From NCBI GenBank assembly GCA_900552315.1, contig URZM01000014.1:1-22135 (forward strand): 22,135 nt of DNA, given 5' to 3'. Within the stretch, counting starts at the first letter, position 1. Every line of letters begins with the position of its first letter. Positions 7,916 through 16,051 of this stretch are shown here, one piece after another. Position numbers and translations under genes: made by a program. The notes under the pieces were generated by a model. It saw nothing but the letters and a program-made list of their open reading frames with translations. It was not told the origin of the DNA and did no database searches. The stretch comes from an uncultured Bacteroidales bacterium (GTDB lineage Bacteria; Bacteroidota; Bacteroidia; Bacteroidales; Muribaculaceae).

Positions 7916-10570
7916 TTAACCGGCTCCGAGTATGGCCTCCAAGGTTATCGAGTCCACCAGCACCTGACGCGGCTTTCCACCCGTCGAGGGGCCTACTATG
8001 CCTGCGGCCTCCATCTGGTCCATAATCTTGCCGGCCCTGTTGTAACCTATGGAATAGCGTCTCTGCAAAGAGGAGGTCGAAGCCGTGTTGCTTGTCACTA
8101 TGAGGCGCGCTATCTCGTCGAAGAGCGGGTCCCTGTCGCCGAACGAGGGGTCTCCGCCTCCTCCTGAGCCATCGCCCACGGCCACCGGCTCAGGCAACAG
8201 GTAGGCATGTCCGAAACTCACCTGGCCCTTTATATGCTGGCATATGGCCGTGACCTCCGGCGTATCTATAAACGCGCATTGCACACGTTCGGTTTTGGAA
8301 TTGTTGCTCACAAGCATGTCGCCTCGGCCTATCAGGTGTTCGGCGCCGGTAGTGTCGAGCACCACGCGCGAGTCGATGTTGGAAGCGACCTTGAAAGCCA
8401 TCCTGGCCGGGAAATTGGCACGTATGACGCCGGTGATGACGTTGGCGCTGGGGCGCTGGGTGGCAAGTATGACATGTATGCCTATGGCGCGTGCCTTCTG
8501 GGCCAGACGCGCTATGGGAGTCTCTACCTCCTTGCCTGCGGTCATTATAAGATCTGCGAACTCATCCACTATCACGACAATGTATGGCATGAAGCGGTGT
8601 CCCTTTGTCGGATTGAGCTTGCGGGCCACGAATTTGGCGTTGTATTCCTTGATGTTGCGCACCTCGGCGGCTTTCAGCAGGTCATAGCGGGCGTCCATCT
8701 CCACACAAAGGCTCGAAAGCGTGGCCACAACCTTGTCCGGACGCGTGATCACCGCCTCATCCTCGTCCGGCAGCTTGGCCAGATAATGGTTCTCCAGAGC
8801 CTGGTAAAGGCTGAACTCGACCATTTTTGGGTCGACAAGCACGAATTTGAGTTCGGCCGGATGCTTGCTATAAAGCAACGAGGCGATTATAGCATTCAAC
8901 CCAACTGACTTGCCCTGTCCTGTGGCGCCGGCCACAAGCAGATGCGGCATCTTCGCCAGGTCGGCTATATACACCTTGTTGTCGATGGTGGAGCCCACAG
9001 CCACCGGAAGTTCGCAATGATTCTCCTGATACGCCCTTGACGTGATAATGGTACGCATGGACACCGTCTGCGGATCCTTATTGGCCACCTCTATTCCCAC
9101 GGTCCCTTTGCCCGGTATAGGTGCGATGATACGCACGCCGCCATTTGCGGCCAGGCTCAGGGCTATGTCATCGCCCAGATTGCGGATTTTGGATATTTTG
9201 ACCCCCTTGTCAGGACGAATCTCATAAAGGGTCACAGTAGGGCCTACCGTGGCTTTGATGTCAGTTATCTCAATACCGAAATCGGCCAAAGTAGTGCGTA
9301 TCCGTTCCTGGTTCTCAATCTGTTCGTCCTGATCCACACTCACCCGGGACTGCGATTCTCGCAGCAGGTTGTACGGAGGGAATTTATAGTGCGAGAGTTC
9401 GGCTGTGGGGTCAAAGACATCAGGCACGGCATCATCATCCACGGCTTTGCCTATCTCATTGGCGGTCACGGTCATCACCCCCGCAGGTGTCTCTATCTGC
9501 ACAGCCTCGTCGGTCTTGTCGTCTTTTGGCGCCGTAGGCGCCGCATCCGGCTGCTCTGTCTCCGGCAAATCGCTCTCCTCCAAAGCCTCGTCTTCCAACG
9601 CCGCCACATCACGCCTGTCATCGGACACAGTATCTTCCGACTCGTATTCAAGGGACTTGTGGGCCTCGAAATCCAGGTCCGGGGCATCAGGCGCAGGCTC
9701 AGCGTCATGACGGGGCTCAGTACTCTTCTCCTCTTCAAGAGCCTGCAGTTCGGCTATCTTCCGCTCCAGCTCCTCACGCTTGCGCTCCTCATCATCATAA
9801 GCCTCCTTTTCCGCACGTCTGCGGGCCGCGATGCGACGGAAATAGGCATATATGTCATAAAGGCAAATGACAAAAAACACGACTACAAGCAGAAGGCACA
9901 GCATGGCTGCGCCCGTCCAGCCCAGATAGTGGATTATTCGCTCATTGATAACATAGCCGTGAGCGCCTCCCCAGAAGAAATGAGAATCGAGGGCGATGGT
10001 GGCCAACCCGATGATGAGAGATGTGGTGATAAGTGCCACCAAACACTTGATGGTGAAATTGACGGTCTTGAATCTCAAGACCCCGAACCATTTGAGGGCG
10101 AGTCCCACAAGCCATAGAATTATGACGCCAGAGGCCACTCCGAAGGACTGGTTTATGAGCAACTCCGAGAGCCTGGCACCTCCTTCTCCGGCAGGATTCG
10201 TGACCTCGACAGCGGCGCCGGCAGGCACATTCTGTATCTCGCTCTGGTCATGCAGTCCCGATGTGACATACGATATGAACGCTATGGCCATGTAGGCTCC
10301 CAGCAACAATGCGCCTATGCCGCATACAGCACGGGTGCGTCCGTCGGTCAAGAAAACCCTTACCCGCTCCTTGAGCGTCGGGCCTTTTGGCTTACGCGCG
10401 CGTTTTGAAGACTTGCGGGACGCAGGGCGCTTGCCATTCTGCGAACTCTGGCGTTTGTCGCCTCTTCTGTGGCCGGACTGCCCATTGTCGTCCATGTCGC
10501 CGTATGTCAGACGCTCGTCGCCATCGTAAACGCCTGCTATCTCGGGATTGAATGTATCGTATTTTGCCAT
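7916..10570 (-). CDS. ftsK: FtsK/SpoIIIE-type DNA translocase
   Basis: The 884-residue protein starts with a basic region (about 34-62), then four membrane segments (about 82-104, 138-160, 174-194, 216-240). A charged, acidic linker with a coiled-coil-like start (RRRAEKEAYDDEERKREELERK, 250-271) runs to about 390. The motor follows: the alpha-domain (about 400-520), Walker A GATGQGKS (548-555), PKMVEF (581-586), Walker B VIVDEFADLI (666-675) and ATQRPS (703-708). A C-terminal winged-helix gamma domain (about 815-880, LQRRYSIGYNRAGKIMDQME) would read polar DNA sequences. It pumps DNA at the division septum so that chromosome termini segregate and dimers resolve. It appears to be first in a long unit; the promoter is at 10630-10637. 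Full length for a Bacteroidetes FtsK. Confidence 0.97.
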   Translation of the reverse strand: MAKYDTFNPEIAGVYDGDERLTYGDMDDNGQSGHRRGDKRQSSQNGKRPASRKSSKRARKPKGPTLKERVRVFLTDGRTRAVCGIGALLLGAYMAIAFISYVTSGLHDQSEIQNVPAGAAVEVTNPAGEGGARLSELLINQSFGVASGVIILWLVGLALKWFGVLRFKTVNFTIKCLVALITTSLIIGLATIALDSHFFWGGAHGYVINERIIHYLGWTGAAMLCLLLVVVFFVICLYDIYAYFRRIAARRRAEKEAYDDEERKREELERKIAELQALEEEKSTEPRHDAEPAPDAPDLDFEAHKSLEYESEDTVSDDRRDVAALEDEALEESDLPETEQPDAAPTAPKDDKTDEAVQIETPAGVMTVTANEIGKAVDDDAVPDVFDPTAELSHYKFPPYNLLRESQSRVSVDQDEQIENQERIRTTLADFGIEITDIKATVGPTVTLYEIRPDKGVKISKIRNLGDDIALSLAANGGVRIIAPIPGKGTVGIEVANKDPQTVSMRTIITSRAYQENHCELPVAVGSTIDNKVYIADLAKMPHLLVAGATGQGKSVGLNAIIASLLYSKHPAELKFVLVDPKMVEFSLYQALENHYLAKLPDEDEAVITRPDKVVATLSSLCVEMDARYDLLKAAEVRNIKEYNAKFVARKLNPTKGHRFMPYIVVIVDEFADLIMTAGKEVETPIARLAQKARAIGIHVILATQRPSANVITGVIRANFPARMAFKVASNIDSRVVLDTTGAEHLIGRGDMLVSNNSKTERVQCAFIDTPEVTAICQHIKGQVSFGHAYLLPEPVAVGDGSGGGGDPSFGDRDPLFDEIARLIVTSNTASTSSLQRRYSIGYNRAGKIMDQMEAAGIVGPSTGGKPRQVLVDSITLEAILGAG

Positions 10571-10587
10571 TTAAAAACCGTAGTCGA

Positions 10588-10623
10588 AAATCGCGATGTG
10601 GATCCAGCCTCGCATCGCGATTT
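10588..10623 (-). ncRNA. Perfect 11-bp stem-loop at the predicted 5' end of the ftsK mRNA
   Basis: The arms aaatcgcgatg (10588-10598) and catcgcgattt (10613-10623) are exact inverted copies with a 14-nt loop. The stem begins 7 nt after the -7 box, so it would be the first structure of the leader, and ends 17 nt before the ftsK ATG. Alternatively it terminates trkH, whose stop is 68 nt upstream, but only a short T-rich stretch follows the stem. Confidence 0.55.
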
Positions 10624-10629
10624 GATTTG

Positions 10630-10660
10630 CAAATTTAGCGCTTTTTCGGCAAACCCCACA
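10630..10660 (-). promoter_or_regulatory. Promoter of the ftsK transcription unit
   Basis: On the minus strand TAAATTTG (10637-10630) is a full match to the Bacteroidetes -7 consensus TAnnTTTG. A three-of-four -33 match, TGTG, lies 19 bp upstream (10660-10657). The context AGCGCTAAATTTGCA is nearly identical to the tRNA-Ser and small-protein promoters in this window. It lies about 60 bp before the ftsK ATG. Confidence 0.7.
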
Positions 10661-10691
10661 CTCTCAAGCCTCTCTTTTTTCAGCCGTGTGA

Positions 10692-12173
10692 TTATTTTTT
10701 CCAGAACGTCCGGGTGAGCAGGAGCAGGATTGTGTACAACTCGAGCCTGCCAGTGAGCATGACGAATGACAAAACCCATTTAGCGCCTATCGGGAATGCG
10801 CTGTATTGGGTGGGTATGCCCTCGAGGCTAACGGATAGGCCTGTGTTTGAGATGGACTCGAGGGCCGAGAAATAGGCCTGCTGCATCGGGATCCCCATAA
10901 ACACGAGAAGCGTGCCTCCCACGCCGATCACTATGAAATAGATAATCAGAAACATGATTGCCTTCTCCACAAGCTGCCCGTCAGTGCCCTTGCCGTTCAT
11001 ACGCACGGTAAGCACCGCGTTAGGGTGCATGATACGGTAAAACTCGTTCTTGATATTCTTCACGCATATTATGAATCGATCCAGCTTCACTCCTCCGCAT
11101 GTGCTGCCCGCGCACGCGCCTACGAACATCATCAAGACAAGCAAGGAGATGGCCGGGCCTCCCCATGAGGCGAAATCAGGCTCGGTCAGCCCGGTGGAGG
11201 ATATAATGGACACTGACTGGAACAATGGATCGAGAGTCAGGTCATCAATACTGTCGCCTGCCCCGCTGAAATATATGCTGGCGCTCATCACGAGCGTGGA
11301 GACCAATACAAAGGTGCAATACCATTTGAAAACAGTGTTGCTTTTCACGGCCCTGAGACGCCCTGTGGCGGCCTGGAACAGGAGCCCGAAATTGACACCT
11401 CCGAGAAACATGAAGACCGCTATGACTATCTTGATGTACGGAGTGTCCCAAGTCCCGATGCCGGCATTGGAGGTGGCGCAACCGCCGGTAGACACGGTGG
11501 TGAGTCCATAGCAGATGGCATCGAAAATGTTCATTTCCGAAAGCGAGAGCAACAGGATAGCGGCACCGGTTATACAGAAATACACCCCCCACATGCTCTT
11601 GGCCGTAGAGCTGACTCGCGGCCTGAGCTTGCTGCGGTTGATACCGCTCACCTCCGCGTTGAAAAGCTGCATCCCCCCTTGATAGTTGAGCATGGGGATG
11701 ACAGCCAGGGTAAAGAGGATGATGCCGACTCCCCCTATCCACTGCATCACGCACCTCCAGATTATTATATATTTAGGCACACCGTCGAGTGTCGGCATCA
11801 CGGACAGTCCGGTGGTGGTGAAGCCGCTCATTGTCTCGAAAAACGCATCGGTGACACACATCGGGGAAGGCCCCATCATGAACGGAATCATTCCGAAGAG
11901 CGAGAAGATCACCCATACCATGGCTGTGAGCAGAATCGCTTCTCTCTTGCCCATGTCACGGCTTTTAGGCTTTAGGCCCATCATTGCCAGCCCGGCGCCG
12001 ACTGTGACGGCAATGGTTATGAGAAAAGGCACCCAGGATTCTCCATAGCATATAGCCGTAGCCATCGGCACAAGCATGAAAGCCGCTTCCACCATCAAGA
12101 GCCACCCGATGACACGCAGCAGCATCACTACATTTATATAGCTCCTATGATGTACATAACCAGGCATTTGCAA
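10692..12173 (-). CDS. trkH: TrkH-family K+ channel subunit
   Basis: This 493-residue integral membrane protein has many hydrophobic segments and the repeated selectivity-filter loops of the Trk/Ktr/HKT superfamily: ETMSGFTTTGLSV near residue 113, GLTTVSTGGCATSNAG near 225, SSTGLTEPDF near 330 and ISNTGLSVSLEG near 450. The ending MLTGRLELYTILLLLTRTFWK is the classic TrkH C-terminus. With TrkA it imports K+ across the inner membrane under NAD(H)/nucleotide control. It begins 24 bp after the trkA stop, so the two form one unit. Confidence 0.97.
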   Translation of the reverse strand: MQMPGYVHHRSYINVVMLLRVIGWLLMVEAAFMLVPMATAICYGESWVPFLITIAVTVGAGLAMMGLKPKSRDMGKREAILLTAMVWVIFSLFGMIPFMMGPSPMCVTDAFFETMSGFTTTGLSVMPTLDGVPKYIIIWRCVMQWIGGVGIILFTLAVIPMLNYQGGMQLFNAEVSGINRSKLRPRVSSTAKSMWGVYFCITGAAILLLSLSEMNIFDAICYGLTTVSTGGCATSNAGIGTWDTPYIKIVIAVFMFLGGVNFGLLFQAATGRLRAVKSNTVFKWYCTFVLVSTLVMSASIYFSGAGDSIDDLTLDPLFQSVSIISSTGLTEPDFASWGGPAISLLVLMMFVGACAGSTCGGVKLDRFIICVKNIKNEFYRIMHPNAVLTVRMNGKGTDGQLVEKAIMFLIIYFIVIGVGGTLLVFMGIPMQQAYFSALESISNTGLSVSLEGIPTQYSAFPIGAKWVLSFVMLTGRLELYTILLLLTRTFWKK

Positions 12174-12197
12174 TATAATGTTTTTAGTCCCTCTTTA

Positions 12198-13532
12198 TCA
12201 GTTGAACCAATGCTCTATCTTATGGATTGTACCTGTGAGGCAGAATACCACCACCCCGTCGCCGCCCTGTATGCGCGTGCGTCCAGACACCAGCGAACAC
12301 TGCCCATCATGTATGACCGCAGCCAAAGTCATGCCGTATGGCAGGCGAAGGTCCTTGATTTCCCCACGCGTGATCTTGGCATGTTGTTTCACGGTCAGTT
12401 CGGCCACCTCCGCGTCTGCCAACGCAAAGGTCTTGGAGTTATGTTCGTCAGCATCAAGGAGCAGCTTGAAGATACGTGAAGACGCTATCAGCTTCTTATT
12501 GAGGATGGTGCCTATGTTCAAATTCTCGGCCTGTCCCATGAACTGGATATTTTCAACATCAGCCACGGTCTTTCGTATGCCGAACTCCTTGGCCGTAAGG
12601 CAAGCCAATATATTGGTCTCCGATGAGTCAGAGAGAGCCATGAACGCGTCATACTGCTCTATGTTGTTGTCTCTGAGCGTGTCTATGTCGCGGGCGTCGC
12701 CATTCTCTATGTCACAGTCCGGCAGGCGGGTAGCCTGGCTCTCGCCCATAGCCCGATTGCTCTCTATTATTTTTATGTGGAAACGGTTTCCGCTCTCCAA
12801 CGCGAAACGCATAGCGATGCGGGTGCCACCCATTATCATCACCCTCTTTATCTGGAAGCTGGTCTTTCCACACATCTTGCGGATATTGTCGGCGTCGGAC
12901 TCAAAGGTCACGAAAAACACTATGTCGCCGCTAAGCAACTCATCGTCGCCGTTCGGTATGATAGTCTCATGATTACGCTTGATGGCCGCGATATGGAATG
13001 TGTGGGCCTCTACCGGCAAGTTTTTTATCTGATGGTCAATAAGCGGCGAGTTCTCCCGCAGCTTGACCCCGATAAGCAAAAGCTTCCCTTGCGCGAGCTC
13101 CGCCCAATGGCGAGCCCAGTTGTGTTCGAGCGCCGTGATAAGTTCCTGGGCGGCTAGGTGCTCCGGATATATCAGCCGATCCACCCCTATCATCCTGAGC
13201 GTCTCCCTGTTGTTCTTTTCGAGGAACTCGAAATTGTCAATCCTCGCAACCGTACACTTGGCACCTAATTGTTTGGCTATGGCACAGGACGTTATATTCT
13301 GAGTCTCGTAAGGAGTGACGGCAATGTAGAGATCGGCGTTGGAGACATCCACGTCTCGCAACGACCGGAACGAGGAGGTAGGGCCGGTATAGGTCATCAG
13401 GTTGTAATTGTTGTCGATCAGGTTAAGCTTCTGGCGGTCATCATCGATGAGTATGATGTCCTGATCCTCGTTGGAGAGCATCTTAGCCAAATGGCTCCCC
13501 ACCTCGCCTGCACCAGCTATAATGATTTTCAT
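12198..13532 (-). CDS. trkA: Trk K+ transport peripheral subunit TrkA
   Basis: The 444-residue cytosolic protein contains two RCK_N/RCK_C pairs. The first Rossmann motif is GAGEVGSHLA (7-16) with the acidic strand end IDDD, the usual adenine-ribose contact. The second nucleotide domain starts at VMIMGGTRIAMRFA (about 231). It binds NAD(H) and gates TrkH. The second glycine motif (GGTRIA) is weaker than the first, as is common in TrkA. It lies 3 bp after the dxs stop and 24 bp before trkH, so all three are probably co-transcribed. Confidence 0.96.
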   Translation of the reverse strand: MKIIIAGAGEVGSHLAKMLSNEDQDIILIDDDRQKLNLIDNNYNLMTYTGPTSSFRSLRDVDVSNADLYIAVTPYETQNITSCAIAKQLGAKCTVARIDNFEFLEKNNRETLRMIGVDRLIYPEHLAAQELITALEHNWARHWAELAQGKLLLIGVKLRENSPLIDHQIKNLPVEAHTFHIAAIKRNHETIIPNGDDELLSGDIVFFVTFESDADNIRKMCGKTSFQIKRVMIMGGTRIAMRFALESGNRFHIKIIESNRAMGESQATRLPDCDIENGDARDIDTLRDNNIEQYDAFMALSDSSETNILACLTAKEFGIRKTVADVENIQFMGQAENLNIGTILNKKLIASSRIFKLLLDADEHNSKTFALADAEVAELTVKQHAKITRGEIKDLRLPYGMTLAAVIHDGQCSLVSGRTRIQGGDGVVVFCLTGTIHKIEHWFN

Positions 13533-13535
13533 AGT

Positions 13536-15512
13536 TTATCGAGATCCGGTATATTGGCTGTCGCGTTTCGCGACAACAGATGAAAGTTCGCGCACAGCGT
13601 TCATGATACCTTCGACATCATATCCACACTCTGCCCTGAGTTGCTGTACGGAGCCGTGATGTACCCACCGTTCTGCGGGGACTCCGAGCTTACGGACAGG
13701 CATACTGATGCCGTTGGAGACCATCCAGTCGGCCACGGCAGACCCCAAACCGCCCCTCACGGACGCGTCCTCGACAGTGACTATAGCCTTACATTCGTGA
13801 ACGGCCATCGCCAAAAGGGCGGTATCGAGCGGTTTCAGCCATATCATATCATAATGGGCTGCATGTATGCCCTGGCTCTCAAGCTGCCTTATCGCATTCC
13901 TGACGTCATTGCCCACAGGCCCTATGCTCAGGATAGCGACCGTGTCCTTCCCGCCGGAAGCTGAGACACATCTCCCCTTGCCTATATCCAGAGTCCTGAA
14001 CGGAGTCTTCCAATCGACATTAACGGCTTCGCCTCGGGGATACCGTATAGCCATGGGGCCGTCATGCCTCAACGAGGTGTACATGAGCGAGCGTAGCGTC
14101 TCCTCGTCCATAGGGGAGGCTACCGCCATGCCGGGTATGGCGGATAAGTATGCCAGGTCAAACAATCCGTGATGGGTGACCCCGTCATCTCCCACTACAC
14201 CGGCCCTGTCCACACAAAAGGTGACCGGCAAACGCTGTATGGCCACATCATGTATGATGTTGTCATACGCTCTTTGCAAGAAAGACGAATATATGGCTAC
14301 GAAAGGACGCTTCCCGGCTGCGGCGAGACCTCCGGCGAAAGTGACGGCATGGCCCTCCGATATGCCCACGTCGAAAGCACGGGCAGGGTATTTGTCCAGA
14401 AGCAGATTCATGGAGGTTCCGCTCGGCATGGCGGCCGTGATGCCCGTGACGCGCTCGTCCATGTCGGCCAGCTCCACCAGCGTGCGTCCGAACACATCCT
14501 GCCATTTCAATGGCTTCGGACCGGGCAGGCCCTTGGCGCGCTCGCCCGTGCGGGGATCGAACTTTCCGGGAGCATGCCACGTGGTCGGATCCAGTTCGGC
14601 AGGCTCGTAGCCTTTGCCCTTGACCGTGCAGATATGCAGGAGGCGCGGGCCCTCCATCTCCTTGATTTCCGTAAGCACCTTCACGAGATTCTTCACGTCA
14701 TGCCCGTCGATGGGACCGAAATACCGGATGTTCAATCCCTCGAAAATATTCTGGCGGCGCGACACCAGACTTTTGACCGAATTGGCGAAGCGTATGATGC
14801 GCCCTCTCCCCTTCTCGCTGATGATGCGGTGACGTTTCATGAACTTGTACGCCCGATAACGCATACGGTTGTATCCGGCGGAGGTGGTCATGCGTGAGAG
14901 GTAACGATGGAGTGCCCCTACATTATCGTCGATAGACATGTCATTGTCATTGAGGATAATGAGGAGATTGTTGTCATTGTTCGAGGCGTTGTTAAGCCCT
15001 TCGAAGGCCAGGCCGCCCGAAATAGAGGCGTCCCCTATCACCGCTACCGTGCGGCGCGGTTCCTTGTCTCTGTCCAGGCTGTCGGCTATCGCCATTCCCA
15101 AGGCCGCAGATATGGAGTTGGAAGCGTGGCCTGCCATGAACGTGTCATACTCGCTCTCAAGCGGAGAGGGGAAACCGCTCAGTCCTCCCTTCTTGCGCAG
15201 GGTGCCGAACATGTCCTTGCGCCCGGTAAGCAGCTTGTGGGCGTAAGCCTGATGTCCCACATCCCATACGATACGGTCGAGCGGCGTATCGTACACATAA
15301 TGCAATGCTACCACGAGTTCCACGGCACCCATTGAAGAAGCGAAATGTCCCGGGTTGATACTCAGGGTCTCGATGATGCGCTCTCTCAACTCCGCGCATA
15401 CCTGCGGCAACCGCTCCACGTCCAGCGAACGCAGGTCAGCCGGCAGCGATATGCCGTCAAGCAACCGGACACCCTCGTCTTTCTCCTCTGATAAAGTCCT
15501 GTCAGTCTTCAT
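13536..15512 (-). CDS. dxs: 1-deoxy-D-xylulose-5-phosphate synthase
   Basis: The 658-residue enzyme joins pyruvate and glyceraldehyde-3-phosphate, the first step of the MEP isoprenoid pathway. Visible motifs are WDVGHQAYAHKLLTGR near 83, the thiamine-diphosphate site GDASISGG (about 160-167) with LNDNDMSIDDN (about 188-198), the transketolase middle-domain elements (SEGHAVTFAGGLAA, DRAGVVGDDGVTHHG) and RYPRGEAVN. The usual GDG of the TPP motif is GDA here, a form I believe is common in Bacteroidetes. The N-terminus is about 15-20 residues longer than many DXS proteins; a later start cannot be excluded. The ATG lies 2 bp after the stop of the small membrane protein gene, so translation is probably coupled. 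Confidence 0.96.
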   Translation of the reverse strand: MKTDRTLSEEKDEGVRLLDGISLPADLRSLDVERLPQVCAELRERIIETLSINPGHFASSMGAVELVVALHYVYDTPLDRIVWDVGHQAYAHKLLTGRKDMFGTLRKKGGLSGFPSPLESEYDTFMAGHASNSISAALGMAIADSLDRDKEPRRTVAVIGDASISGGLAFEGLNNASNNDNNLLIILNDNDMSIDDNVGALHRYLSRMTTSAGYNRMRYRAYKFMKRHRIISEKGRGRIIRFANSVKSLVSRRQNIFEGLNIRYFGPIDGHDVKNLVKVLTEIKEMEGPRLLHICTVKGKGYEPAELDPTTWHAPGKFDPRTGERAKGLPGPKPLKWQDVFGRTLVELADMDERVTGITAAMPSGTSMNLLLDKYPARAFDVGISEGHAVTFAGGLAAAGKRPFVAIYSSFLQRAYDNIIHDVAIQRLPVTFCVDRAGVVGDDGVTHHGLFDLAYLSAIPGMAVASPMDEETLRSLMYTSLRHDGPMAIRYPRGEAVNVDWKTPFRTLDIGKGRCVSASGGKDTVAILSIGPVGNDVRNAIRQLESQGIHAAHYDMIWLKPLDTALLAMAVHECKAIVTVEDASVRGGLGSAVADWMVSNGISMPVRKLGVPAERWVHHGSVQQLRAECGYDVEGIMNAVRELSSVVAKRDSQYTGSR

Positions 15513-15514
15513 CT

Positions 15515-15691
15515 TCAGCTATTGTTTGAGCCACCCCAGCGTTTCCACAGAGGCACAAGTATGAAACCGCCTGCCAAGAGTGCCACAAGAATATTGTAAA
15601 GCGTGACGCCTCCTAAATCCAGGAGCAGGAAAGCCAGACCGAGCCACAACAGGGTCAGCAACACGAATGCTATTTTACGTGGAGTGCTCAT
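15515..15691 (-). CDS. Small two-helix membrane protein upstream of dxs
   Basis: The 58-residue product (MSTPRKIAF...) has two predicted membrane segments, about residues 7-26 and 30-46, and ends with a charged, short tail (WKRWGGSNNS). I chose ATG 15691; the longer reading from TTG 15703 places the start codon inside the -7 promoter box. The stop is 2 bp before the dxs ATG. I do not recognise the family. Position suggests a role linked to, or merely expressed with, dxs and the Trk genes. The predicted mRNA leader is only a few nucleotides. Confidence 0.7.
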   Translation of the reverse strand: MSTPRKIAFVLLTLLWLGLAFLLLDLGGVTLYNILVALLAGGFILVPLWKRWGGSNNS

Positions 15692-15700
15692 AATTGAATG

Positions 15701-15732
15701 CAAAGTTAGCGCTATTTTGGTAAAGTAGCAAA
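15701..15732 (-). promoter_or_regulatory. Promoter of the small protein-dxs-trkA-trkH unit
   Basis: On the minus strand a TTTG -33 element (15732-15729) is followed by exactly 20 bp and TAACTTTG (15708-15701), a perfect Bacteroidetes promoter. The -7 box ends 10 bp before ATG 15691, so the transcript would be nearly leaderless. Between this element and the tRNA hairpin (15733-15850) I see no gene or clear site. Confidence 0.8.
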
Positions 15733-15850
15733 TTCTGCCCCCACCTTACTTGGCCGCCCCGCCATGCGCCACCTTTCCATCTAAAACCATTTGAAAACAT
15801 TATCCACACCAAACAGAGAAGGCAACGGTGCGGCAAAGGTCATAAGACAA

Positions 15851-15881
15851 GCAGGTCCGCGACATGTAGTCGCGGACCTGC
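15851..15881 (-). terminator. Strong hairpin downstream of tRNA-Ser
   Basis: The arms gcaggtccgcgac (15851-15863) and gtcgcggacctgc (15869-15881) form a perfect 13-bp GC-rich stem with a 5-nt loop, starting 6 nt after the tRNA CCA end. The minus strand continues TTGTCTTATG, a weak T-rich tail. Intrinsic terminator of the tRNA transcript is the likely role. Confidence 0.75.
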
Positions 15882-15886
15882 GCTTT

Positions 15887-15976
15887 TGGCGGAAGCTCAG
15901 GGATTCGAACCCTGGGTACCCGTAAGGGTACAACGGTTTTCGAGACCGTCCCGTTCGACCACTCCGGCAAACTTCC
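15887..15976 (-). tRNA. tRNA-Ser(CGA)
   Basis: The minus strand folds as a class II tRNA. The acceptor GGAAGTT pairs with AGCTTCC (one G-U), the anticodon stem is ACGGT/ACCGT with loop CTCGAAA, giving anticodon CGA (reads UCG, serine). A long variable arm GTACCC-TTAC-GGGTAC is typical of serine tRNAs, and the T arm is CAGGG-TTCGAAT-CCCTG. The discriminator is G and the CCA end is encoded (15889-15887). It has its own promoter and terminator, so it is a single-gene unit. Confidence 0.96.
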
Positions 15977-15998
15977 TTTGTCGTTCTCAATAGCGATG

Positions 15999-16006
15999 CA
16001 AAGTTA
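15999..16006 (-). promoter_or_regulatory. Promoter -7 element of tRNA-Ser
   Basis: TAACTTTG on the minus strand lies 22 bp before the tRNA 5' end, in the context AAGCGCTAACTTTGCAT shared with other promoters here. The -33 element is weak (TATG about 19 bp upstream). The stretch 16007-16051 also contains an imperfect hairpin around an A-run after the MFS gene stop, too weak to call a terminator. Confidence 0.65.
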
Positions 16007-16051
16007 GCGCTTTTTTTTGACATGACATAAGCGATGACACATTTTTTTGTA

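Noticed and set aside
9389..10117. 242-codon plus-strand ORF opposite ftsK
   Set aside because: It lies antisense to the membrane and linker region of ftsK; the length comes from GC-rich codon composition.
14169..14897. 242-codon plus-strand ORF opposite dxs
   Set aside because: Antisense shadow of conserved dxs sequence, with no promoter or family resemblance.
15781..16023. 80-codon minus-strand ORF
   Set aside because: It runs across the tRNA-Ser gene, its terminator and its promoter; a chance reading frame.
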